64,000 nt of DNA from Enoplolaimus lenunculus. Lineage: Eukaryota > Nematoda > Enoplea > Enoplida > Thoracostomopsidae. The DNA lies in the NCBI GenBank assembly GCA_030248215.1, contig JASANG010001013.1, positions 248,001 through 312,000 on the forward strand, read 5' to 3'. Under the pieces are notes generated by a model. The model was given only the letters and a program-made list of their open reading frames with translations. It made no database searches and was not told the origin of the DNA. A program made the translations under genes and the position numbers. Shown piece by piece: positions 27,486 to 43,358 of the stretch (within the stretch, counting starts at the first letter, position 1; each line of letters begins with the position of its first letter).

Positions 27486-27650
27486 GGGGTTCACGTTACC
27501 AGTCAGCCTGGAACACATTTTGTCCCTATTACAATAGCTGGTAATATTTTGTCTGCGAGTTAATTCGCTATCAAATTCAAAAAAATTGAGTTGTTGTCTG
27601 CTATCCTGACGTGATAGTCATCGTTTTCACTACAATATGATATGATGGCC
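27486..27650 (+). mobile_element. F5 left-end fragment
   Basis: GGTTCACGTTACC start, CAGCCTGGAACACATTTTGT and CTGCTATCCTGACGTGATAG as in 62318-62460. Confidence 0.7.
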
Positions 27651-28112
27651 CCTCAATCGAACCGCAGAAGGACAGCTCATGAGATTTAGTACGAACGCCA
27701 AATTGGTCTTTAAACAAAACTTCCACTTCTCACTTCCCCATAAGCACCCTTCTTAAAACATATCACACATCAGGGAATGTCACAAACTGACAAATACCTT
27801 GTACACACTTTCTATTTACCAAACCAAAATTCTATCAAAATACCCAAAACCCAAACTTGAATATCAGTTCAACCTCCAAATTGAGCACAGCACCAAATAT
27901 GGCCCGACTTGCAAAGTCCAGTAAATTATCCCGCCGTCATTTCGCTCCAAACCTCCATTTCCAAGTCTTAATTTCTATCAAACCCCAGCATTCCACCACA
28001 AATTATTCTCAGAATTCGAGAAAAATAACAAACTCGGATTATATTGCGAAAGTTCCCAATCATTTTGAATATTTTACAGCCAAAATGTGTCAATTTTAAC
28101 AAACCAGTTCCT

Positions 28113-30139
28113 TCAATGACTCTGAACGACAATATTGAACCGAATCGCAGGGGCAGCGGGTGTAATTTCTGTAGAAATTTGAACCATAATTCCTAAATTA
28201 GCGAGCGCACCACGAATAAGGCCTGCAGTGAACGAAATGTACCGATGCGCAATATCGTTTGGCAATGAATTATTTGCAGCCGACAGGCAAGACAGGGGTC
28301 GAAAATCATTGTCTTGAACAACGTAAGTGCCCTAAGTAAAAACAAAAATCATTTATTATTTGGTATTCAGATTCGAATAAATAATAATCGCCACTTTTCA
28401 TGAAAAGCGGCATCGGTAAAATTTCAGAATTATAATTAAGAACTGGCATTGGCAAGATAGCGGCAAAAAATTTGGTATTGCCACATCACAAATTTAAGCA
28501 AATTAAAGCTGACAAAATAAAACAGATATCACTACTTGTGATCAAACTCCAACAATAAGTGATCTCTTACGAAACTTATTGTAGCAACATTGTACCAGAA
28601 GCGGTATTTTAGGCGTTTGTATTATTTCATTCAGCTTATAACGTCAGAACGTAAAACAAAAACCAGTATACTGGCCAATGTAAGATCAGGGACGGAACGT
28701 TTTCCAACAGGCCTACAACAGAGTAAGCTTAAAGTTTGAGACAAATTTTTTGCTTAGGCTTAGGCATAGGTTTAGGCCCACGTATAAGCTAGTCTCAACT
28801 GTGTGCAACTCCAATTGCCAACGTTAACGTTTGACCTGACTTAATTTAATAATGGTACAGCTATTCAAAAATTTTCAATTTATCTCGCCTGTATAGCCTG
28901 TTTCAAGTTACAAATTATTGGTGTAGTAGCAAACTTGCTTAAAAATCTATCGGTAACTGGTGATAAACAAAGATACATTTGAGAATATGGGCGAACATTA
29001 AAAAGTGTAATTACATATGTTGCTAAACGTAGTGTTACTGCCAGCAACAGCGGAATGCGGATTTTCACATCAAATATATATTCCTTAAAAACAAATGGAA
29101 TCAATTCTCAACAAAGGTTCGTTTTAGACTTACTTGATGATTGGTTCGCAAATTATCGACTTGCTTTCTAAATATTCCAAGCCAAAAATCTTTACAAATA
29201 AACTTCATGCAATCCAGTTGGGTTGTAAAGCGAGGGAAATCTTTTGACACTCTAAAAAACAATGAAAATACAAAATTATTCAGCCAACAAGTCGTACAAG
29301 TCAGATATTCGAATAATAAACATGTACGTTTCAGAACCTGCGCGTAATTGCACAGTAACATTTATGAATTTAACTTTACGCAACCTACAGAGTTAGATGC
29401 ATCGTGGCCAGGACCAACGCTTGCTTTGGCGGGACCTAATCAGCGCCAAGTATTCATTGAAACATTTTCAATGATACGATTCATCTTAAAAAGTAGAATA
29501 AGAATCTGGTGTTTTGATCATGCAAAACTTTACTAAACTTTATCACCCTAATTTAGTATCACTTGCTATAGTATGTTATATTTTGTTTGTACAAGGATCT
29601 AAGTATTAACCATATATATAGTTGCACTATCCAACAGCGGTACCTATAAAAAGATGCTAACCTTTCTACCAATGCAAAACCAACTCGATATCCCATAAAG
29701 TTCAACTTCGTCGACGCGGATGGCTAAATAAAAAATCAAGCGAATCGTAGAAGTAGAAAGCTTTCATAAAAACAAAAAGCAATAACTATATAATGTTACT
29801 TATGCAACTTTATTTTCTCACAAATTTGCATTTAATTGACACTTAAAAACTTAACATTGTTCATACAAAAACCTTCAAAATATTAACATTGCTTGAAAGT
29901 TTGTTCCTTGCACGTGTTATAATTGCTGTCAGTGCATCAGATTCAGCTGTCCGTCTAGAAATAATAAAAACGTAACACCGCGTCACCTTAAAAACCGGCG
30001 TCAGAAATAAATCTGACTGTTCAGATCCGCTTGACGATTCTTTCGTCATGGCTTCCGATTCCAACTCGTATAACGCTGACACAATTTCAGCATGAAGAAA
30101 CTCGAACGGAAATTCAGCTCCACCCCGCAGAAGATCCAT
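28113..30139 (-). CDS. TRAPPC6: TRAPPC6 homologue (TRAPP complex subunit, Bet3 family)
   Basis: Subunit of the TRAPP tethering complex and Rab-GEF at ER-Golgi and endosome-Golgi steps, cytosolic face of the Golgi. Minus-strand exons: 30139-29987, 29723-29662, 29251-29134, 28331-28113; phases 0, 2 and 0 agree at the junctions. Family landmarks in order: FEFLHAEIVSALYE at the N-terminus, LNFMGYRVGFALVERV, LDCMKFICKDFW with QVDNLRTNHQ, then GTYVVQDNDFRPLS and YISFTAGLIRGALANLGI, ending RFNIVVQSH. About 183 residues against roughly 158-173 in mammals; the surplus is a Ser/Glu-rich stretch (KESSSGSEQSD) at the end of exon 1. The exon 1 donor (AAG|GTGACG) is weak, and the frame reads on for another 42 codons to a stop at 29861, so an early-terminating retained form is possible. 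Start is the first ATG before the conserved block. The gene begins 618 bp from RNF113 on the opposite strand. Confidence 0.9.
28673..28790 (-). mobile_element. F1 copy 14, right end lost
   Basis: GGCCAATGTAAGATCAGGGA left end and TTAGGC words; TRAPPC6 intron 3. Confidence 0.7.
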
Positions 30140-30757
30140 GCCAGTAGAAAAAGAACAAAATTCACGATATCAACGAAAACTCTAAATAAATCGCCACACA
30201 AGAATAATTCAACATATATCGTTATTATTAGACCTAAACTATATCGTTTTACCAAAACGGAAAATAACAAATATGTTACTACTAGCTAAACAATTTCAGT
30301 ATATAGTATATCCCTTACCAACGAAATATAGTTGTAAATTGAGCTCATTTGAAGACAACTCATCTTAAATTTTTAACAAAACTATTATGACGATACAACA
30401 GAAATTATTTACCATAATTTCTAAATTTACTGTATAATAAATATCGTCATATTTCTGAAATCTGTAAAATACTTTTGCGTTTTTGCTTTACCAGATAGAG
30501 TAGTTAATTCATATTCTGAGAGTAATCTCAATCTGGTAAGCAGTATGAAGAGTAGATATAAATACTTTAATAACTTATCTTTATGAGTGTCTTAATTCAA
30601 TACGCTTAAATACGTAGCTACAGGTTTTTTGAACAGCGGAAATCCTATGCATATACATTGTTTGCGTGGACATTGATAACAAACATGGAATAATAGTAGG
30701 TGTTAACAGTTATTTATTTGCATATCGCCGTTATAGATTGGTAGCATATAAATACAA
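30140..30757. promoter_or_regulatory. Putative shared promoter between TRAPPC6 and RNF113
   Basis: The two start codons are head to head with 618 bp between them and no recognisable transposon inside, in contrast to nearly every other gap here. No single core element could be assigned. Bidirectional use is inference from layout. Confidence 0.4.
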
Positions 30758-36700
<5,943 letters not shown>

Positions 36701-37967
36701 TAGGCGAATTTTCGTAATCAAAAATTATTTCTGTATTACTCTAATGTTGCACAACCATGGACAGAGTTAAGTGCACTGTAATCGCGGTTGCATGTGCGAT
36801 CGGTTACTTGCCACCACATACAAAATAAATCGTCTTGTATTCAAGAAATATTGTCTGCAATTTAAGACAATTATGTCGGAATACAGACTCCAGACATTTA
36901 TGTCTTGAATTCCAGACTTTTTCAGAAATATGTTTGAAAATTTTCACGCCAATTTAAGACTTTGTTGTGCCAACGATTAAGACAAACGTTTCTGAAACAT
37001 AAGAAATATATGTCAGAAACATAAGACATGTCTGAAACACAAGACAAAGATTTACCAGAAAAGCCGACTCAAAGTGGGGGCTAAAGCTCAATCCAATATT
37101 TTAATTTTACAACCTAAGATACGTCCAAGACGTAAACTTTGGCTGGGGGAGCCTTAGCTCAATCCGAAACATCTTTGAAATTCGATTATTTATGTAGTTT
37201 TAAGAATATAAACGGAGCAACTTTTTGACATACATTAAAATCAGAACTTAATTCTTGTGTGCAAACACGATCGCAGTCGCGTCTAAAGACACGACCACAG
37301 CCATGTCTAAAGACGCGATCGCATCTGCGTCTCAAAGCGCTGCCATAACCGCGTTTGCAAACAATGGAAAATTTTAATACTAGCGAGATTGCGGTCGCAG
37401 TACGTTCAGGAAGCGATCGATCGCGCTAAAGCCGCGTTTTGGAACGTGACCGCAACGGCTCAGGAAATATTTTGTTCTGTAGAAGTAAAATTTTGTGAAA
37501 GACCCTATTGATACAAAATTAGCATTGTTTGGTGGAATACCTTATGTCATTTTATGTGAAGTAAAGAAATTAGCAATTGCTGGTGTGTGTAATTAGACTG
37601 GTTGTATGAGCGCTATATACAGGTATTGGAATCGTGCTAGTACTATGCAATCCCTTTACATCCTTCAGTTGGACCGACGATTGCCATATCTTGGAACAAT
37701 TTAAGTCACGTCGTTAACACGTAATTTGCTAGTAATTTAGGGTTGATATAAAACAGATTCTGACATAAAATTTTTTGGCGTTATGTTTGTTTTACACAAA
37801 ATCCACTGAAATAACCAGATTAATGTTTCTGCCGGCTCGAGCGTTTGGTTTTCTGCTCGACCAGAAGGTAGACTCGTGCTTTGAAGGACGAGTACCATTC
37901 ATTCAATATATACCGACAGTTTGTCTAGTTTTACTCGTGAACAGTTTATGCTAACGTATATGTAAGC
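36701..37967. other. Intergenic region with palindromic AGACATTTATGTCT-like and GCGATCGC-like repeats
   Basis: After the RNF113 stop. 36850-37035 contains many variants of agacat..atgtct around 'cagac' motifs; 37260-37450 holds repeated GCGTCTAAAGAC and CGATCGC motifs, with an outlying copy near 36780-36800. No gene seen. The last 500 bp precede the deaminase start. Confidence 0.5.
36824..36829 (+). promoter_or_regulatory. Polyadenylation signal, RNF113
   Basis: AATAAA 124 nt after the stop. Confidence 0.55.
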
Positions 37968-40902
37968 ATGCGGCTAATAATTCAACATACGTATAATGAC
38001 GCGTCGCTATGGGCTGCAAAATTTGTGAAACGCCGAATATTGCAATTTAATCCTGGACCAGATAGATTGTTTACTCTAGGATTGCCTACAGGTAAGTCCA
38101 TGGTGTTTTTAATGATCGGGGGATCTAATAATTGTAAAATGAGATGATAACGATGTTCTGGAGATACGAAAAATGCAGTTTACATGATTTAAAATAACTT
38201 GGGAGATCTTAAAAGTAAAAAGTTCTCGTTCGCTAAGCTGTGTATATTCGCGAACAACTTATATATTTGAAGATATACCATTATTGCGGACGCTGCTGGA
38301 TGGTGGAAGATAAGCAAGTGTAGTGATAAGATTTTGGTGTGGCTATTGAAGGATCGAGAAGAGTTTGGATGAACGATTGTTTGTACTGTTTCAATGAATT
38401 TTCTTCCGTAATGAGTATTTTATAAATTTATTTAAATCTAAGCGCCGGAAGATTTTCATTTTCAGGAAGTACACCGTTGGGAATGTACAAAGCGTTAATT
38501 AAATTCCATGAACAAGGCGAGTTGTCGTTCAAATATGTAGCGACGTTTAATATGGACGAATATGTTGGTAAGTCGTTTGTCTTTTAAATTGAAACTTTTT
38601 TGTGTTACAATGGCTGGGTTTCTGAAATCTTACTTATTTACGTAAGTTATACTTAAGTAATTACTTAAGTCGCCGACTTAAGTAAATACTTAAAATTACT
38701 ATCAAAAACAAACAAACGCCAAATCCGAGCCATTGACAAAACAAGAAAGTAATAGGTTTGCTTTATATTAAGGAGGCACAGTGAGCCTACAGTTTCAATT
38801 AGACCAAAATATAAGTATCCGGAACCGTTAAGCTGTAATATATTAAATTTAGTCTATGACTTCAAGGATTTACTAGAGTACGCTTTTGATAACGACAAAA
38901 CGGTTAAGGAATTGCTTTGCACCTGCGTACTTAATTACTAAGTCGTGTGTATTTATGATTTGAAGAATTCAAATATTGGTAAACTTTGTTTTACGTTCGC
39001 TCTATTTATCTAAGGATTGAATTTAGGGTTGCGTTTTGTTCATGACTGTGTCAAATTTTAGTATTAAGCTTATGTTAACGTCGGCTCAGATTTGTTCTGC
39101 TTTAGTGATTTTTGGAAATCAACTTTAAACATATATTATTGTGTATATATTTTCGTTGAGCAGTTTTTTTTATGTTTTAGGAATACCACGAGATCATCCA
39201 GAAAGTTATCATTCGTATATGCTTGAAAATTTTTTTCGTCACATTGATATTGATCCAAAAAATGTTCACATTCTCGACGGAAACGCCTCGGATTTAGTGG
39301 CAGAGTGCAATAAATTTGAACAACAAATCACTAATGCTGGTGGGATTCAATTGTTTGTTGGAGGTACGACGAATTGTTGAGGTCGCAGGAGATGGTGGCC
39401 GTACCCTCGCGTTCATGGCAACTAAGTTCCGCAATTAGCTTGCCAACATAAACGTAACTCAATAATAATTTAGGGGTTTTTGCGTTATCTCACTTCTTCA
39501 ACCGGTCATTGTCCAAAACTGGTTGGATTTTGAAACTTTTTGAGTATTTTAGATTTCTTATGACATTGACAGTGTTGAGCTGAGCGTTTTGTACACTAAA
39601 ATAGATGGTATGTTGCAACTTTTGAGTAATATTTGAAATATTCTTATGACATGAAATCTTAAAGTTATTGTTTCACACCAAAAATTTGAATATCAGAACT
39701 TTATTCGACATGTAATATTTTTCAGACACTAAAATAGATGGTATGTTGAAAAGTTTTGAAATATTCTTATGACATGAAATCTTAAATTTATTGTTTTGCA
39801 CCAAAAATTTGAATATCAGAACTTTATTCGACATGTAATATTTTTCAGACACTAAAATAGATGGCATGTTGAAAACTTTTGAAATATTCTTATGACATGA
39901 AATCTTAAATTTATTGTTTCACACCAAAAATTTGAATATCAGAACTTTATTCGACATGTAATATTTTTCAGGGATTGGACCAGATGGCCACATTGCATTC
40001 AATGAGCCAGGCTCAAGTCTCGTTTCTAGAACTCGTGTGAAAACACTTGCTGCAGAAACAATATCGGCAAATGCTCGATTTTTTGGAAGCGACATGTCTA
40101 AGGTGCCGACGCAAGCGTTAACGGTTGGAGTTGGAACTGTGATGGATGCCAAAGAGGTACAGTATAGTGGTTTTAATAAGTATAAGTGCTATTGTGCAGT
40201 CAACGTTGCCTGCAACTGATTAGGTGAGCAGCGTTGCTGAGTGGCTAACACGTCAGACTGTTAATCTTTGATGCTTAATGTCCCTGGTCCGATACCATTT
40301 CTACTGTTTCAGACTGAGTTGTACTGCAATTTCTACTGCGACCTGAATTTCTGCTAAAATTTGATTCTTTTTCAACTTTGTAAAATGCGACAACCGGCGT
40401 TTTATCAGTTTTGTGGCAATTTATGTGCTCCAATTTAAAAGTTAATAAGCTGCTACATGTTCGTCGATGGCGTTTTACGAATACTAATTTTTGTTTCGGG
40501 TGAAAAATAAGTGCTGGTAAAATTGTATGTGATTTGGCGTGTGGCGCCGGACGATGTGGTGAGCAATTTTGTCAAATAAAAAGCTGGACAGGCGGCGTCT
40601 GACAGCGCCACACAACACAGGTATACCGCCATCATACGTGTTCCGGCAAAAATTAATTTTTACCAAAATTATTTTGGTTTCAGGTAATGATTCTTATCAC
40701 TGGGTGTCATAAAGCGTTTGCGTTACACAAAGCGATTGAAGAAGGCGTAAGTCATATGTGGACCGTTTCTGCGTTTCAAATGCATCCTGCAACGCTGTTT
40801 GTTTGCGATGAAGACGCCACACTTGAGCTTCGTGTAAAAACCGTTAAATATTTCAAAGGCCTCATGGAAGAACATCAGAAATTGATTGCTGATTTGCCGT
40901 AG
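37968..40902 (+). CDS. GNPDA: Glucosamine-6-phosphate deaminase (isomerase)
   Basis: Cytosolic enzyme converting glucosamine-6-phosphate to fructose-6-phosphate and ammonia, linking amino-sugar breakdown to glycolysis. Five exons: 37968-38091, 38466-38567, 39181-39363, 39972-40156, 40684-40902; phases agree and give 813 nt, 270 residues. The sequence aligns without gaps to the NagB family; catalytic residues fall at the standard numbers: Asp72 in NMDEYVG, Asp141 and His143 in [12 protein letters not shown], Glu148. The phosphate-binding [13 protein letters not shown] loop is present, as is [22 protein letters not shown] near the end. It is slightly shorter than human GNPDA1/2 (289/276), the difference lying in the C-terminal tail. 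Intron 3 contains a tandem array that repeats its own 3' splice site, and intron 4 contains a tRNA-like sequence. An AATAAA lies 198 nt past the stop. Confidence 0.97.
39594..39971 (+). repeat. Three tandem 123-bp units carrying copies of a 3' splice site
   Basis: Units end at 39725, 39848 and 39971, each with the sequence ATGTAATATTTTTCAG; only the last abuts exon 4 of the deaminase. The bases after the decoy AGs (ACACTAAAATAGATGG) resemble the true exon start (GGATTGGACCAGATGG). Confidence 0.93.
40226..40304 (+). other. tRNA-like sequence (A and B boxes), pseudogene or SINE head
   Basis: TTGCTGAGTGGCTAACACG (A box), GACTGTTAATC (anticodon-arm-like, GTT) and GGTCCGATACC (B box) in correct order and spacing, but the T stem and acceptor stem do not pair. 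Deaminase intron 4. Confidence 0.5.
40515..40640. mobile_element. F8-like sequence
   Basis: GTGGCGCCGGACGATGTGGT and GGCGGCGTCTGACAGCGCCA resemble the F8 interior; ends unclear. Deaminase intron 4, just before its acceptor. Confidence 0.5.
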
Positions 40903-41099
40903 TTAGTGAACATTTTTCAGCTGAAATTTTTATTATTTAATTTGTTTAATTTGTGAGGTTAATATGGACGTGTAAGACATGTTGTTTTTTGTATAAATTT
41001 TGGAAATGAGCAAAAATTCAGCATTATAACTTAGTCAAAAATTGTTGTTTTTATTTAAAAATAGTGTTTTTGCACGTTTTAGTTTCGAAATATTATGTG

Positions 41100-41105
41100 A
41101 ATAAA
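41100..41105 (+). promoter_or_regulatory. Polyadenylation signal, deaminase
   Basis: AATAAA 198 nt after the stop; TGTG-rich sequence follows. Confidence 0.6.
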
Positions 41106-41636
41106 AGTGTGAGAAAGCTCGTTTTAAAAGCTGCAATTTTGTGAAAAACAATAAGAAAATTTAGTAATTCTATAATTTTTGCTCAAATGGCGGTTGTAAG
41201 CATTTATTTGGTATTGTACGCGACAGAAATTAGCTTGTGCTGTTTGTTTTGCCATCACAGATGTGACACTATGCTTGAGGTTACAATAAATAATTTAACT
41301 TACCCGGATCGTGCTTACCCGCGGGTCGATTGCAGCTGTGTTTCGAACACTATTGAATATACAAGGTTGACATTTTAGGGCACATTTTGCGCAATTGGTC
41401 ATTTTTGGTGGTCAACAGAATTTCACAGTCGTAACTGCCCTAATGAAGCTTACCGAAAACATACGACGTATTACTAATAATTGCGGAAAGTGTTAGAAAC
41501 ATTGTTTCTGTGCGTTGGGGCTAAAACCGTTCTAGTTCAACTTTTGTTTATTTTTTATTTTATTTTCAGTTTATGTTAATAATAATAATAATGTGCAATT
41601 TGAGCTTTTAAATCATTCGTATGTATACGTTTTTGG

Positions 41637-41864
41637 GGCCCATGTATAGAACAGGGCCGGAACGTTTTCCGGTGGGACTGTAATAGACGATGTTTAAGCT
41701 TTAGACTAATTTTTTGCTTAGGATTAGACTTAGGCTTAGGTATAGGCTTATTCTTACGCTTAGGATGAGGCTTAGCCTTGGTTAGGCTTAGGAATATGCT
41801 TAGGCTGAGTTAGGCTTACGAATATGCTTATACTACTGTTCCGGCGCTGTTCTATAGATTGGCC
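41637..41864 (-). mobile_element. F1 copy 15, complete
   Basis: Longest internal TTAGGC-like tract of the set; both ends present. Confidence 0.9.
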
Positions 41865-42088
41865 CGTTTTTGTACAATCTGTTCCAATATCTTTATAATA
41901 AAATAAAAATATACGGAAAATTAACGAACTTAAGACTTGGAATTGTTGTAGAAAAGATTCACGTAAGCACTTTGTCGTTATTGTCGAAAGCATAGCGTTT
42001 GAATAAGCAAAAATATTGTTGAATATTATCTTTTTGTTTTATTTTGGAACAAGTAAAATTTCTTGTTTAGTGTAGCTTTATTGTTTGC

Positions 42089-42180
42089 GGCCAGTGTATG
42101 GAACATCGCCGTAGCAGTAGTATAAACATAAGCGTAAGCATAAGGATAACCCTATACTAAGCCTATGGCTAAGCCTCTCG
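42089..42180 (+). mobile_element. F1 copy 16, left half only
   Basis: Left end GGCCAGTGTATGGAACA then degenerate telomere words. Confidence 0.6.
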
Positions 42181-42228
42181 TCATGTATAACGCAACCTTA
42201 TCGTGTTGTGTGCAGTAAGTATGTAAAG

Positions 42229-42404
42229 GGCCAATGTAAACTTTTAGGGCCGTAACAGTAGATTAAGCGTATTCCTAAACCTATTAGCGTTGCAAAGGCG
42301 AATTCCTAAAGTGTAAGCCTAAGCAAAAAATGTAGTCTAGAATGTAAGCCTACTCTTTTACAGAACCACCAGTAGCCGGGACGGCCCTAAAAGCAACATG
42401 GGCC
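42229..42404 (+). mobile_element. F1 copy 17, subfamily with AACTTTTAGGG ends
   Basis: Complete; right end GGCCCTAAAAGCAACATGGG. Confidence 0.85.
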
Positions 42405-42547
42405 CAGTTATATATCGCAGTATAACAAAATCACGGGCAAACACGCAATATTTATTCGAAAATATCAAACTGCAATTTAGTGTATAATTAAGAAAAACTG
42501 ATGCAAAAATGCTGGAAAAAGATAGTGATCGAAATACGGAAAGTAGG

Positions 42548-42683
42548 GTCCATGTATGAATGAGGACACGACTGTTTTTCGAAGGTTACTCTCAAGCTTT
42601 AGACTAATTGTTGTACGCTTAGGAATATGTTTATTTGAGAAACTGAGAACTTTGGCTTAGGAATATGCGTGACGTCTCCTTTC
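42548..42683 (-). mobile_element. F1 copy 18, badly decayed
   Basis: GTCCATGTATG start, then CTCAAGCTTTAGACTAATTG and two TTAGGAATATG words. Confidence 0.5.
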
Positions 42684-43132
42684 TTTGCATTAGCTGAAAG
42701 AGAACTATTATTCTGACGGAGAGTCTAAAACGGATCGAAAAATTCCTAACTCAAAAACGAGTTTTCGGTATTAACATTCTAAACTTTCGAATTTATGGTA
42801 TAAGATTTTTAATATTATCGTTTATATATCTAGTTTTTTATTCGGTTTCACTGCTTCTGTCTGAATTTTGGCACATACGGCGCTGGTTTCTGTTTCGGTG
42901 CATCATTGGTATCTGAAAATATAATTTTAATATATTAATTTAGGAATCATGTCAAAAATAAAACGCCATTTTAAACACGTCATAAAATTTAATCATGACA
43001 TCATCCGTTTTCGGTTTCTGTTATTTTTATCAGTATCTGTTTTGGTTACTTTAACTATCTGTTTGCATCCTGACCCTGGTATTTGTATTTTGCATGTATA
43101 TTAGTTTGCGCTTAGTTGCTTATAGCATACTC

Positions 43133-43338
43133 GGCCCAAGTATACAACAGGGCCGGAACAGTAGTATAAGCATATACGTAAACCTAAGCCTAAGCCTAAG
43201 CGTATGGATGAGCCTATCCCTAAGCCTAAGCCTAATCGTATGGATGATCGTATTCCTATGCCTAAGCAAAAACATTAGTCTAAAGTTTAAACTGACTGTA
43301 TTATAGCCCCTCCGGAATACGATCCGACCCTGTTATGC
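43133..43338 (+). mobile_element. F1 copy 19, abuts the repeat-protein stop codon
   Basis: Both ends recognisable; the inner end is about 20 bp beyond the stop at 43359-43361, so it must form 3'UTR of that gene. Confidence 0.85.
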
Positions 43339-43358
43339 GGAAACTTGTTGAAAACCGA

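Larger units (their letters stand above)
24984..28112. other. Intergenic region filled by F5/F6/F7 repeat sequence
   Basis: Upstream of the galectin start and downstream of TRAPPC6. Dominated by ATCATATGAT palindromes of the F5 family (about 25215-26868 and 27486-27650), an inserted F6 copy, an AT-rich tandem (26320-26520) and degenerate F7 ends. 27700-28100 is unassigned; no supported gene. Confidence 0.6.
40903..43358. other. Intergenic region with five F1 copies
   Basis: Convergent gap between the deaminase and the repeat-protein gene. 40903-41110 is the deaminase 3'UTR. F1 copies lie at 41637, 42089, 42229, 42548 and 43133. No other gene seen. Confidence 0.6.
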
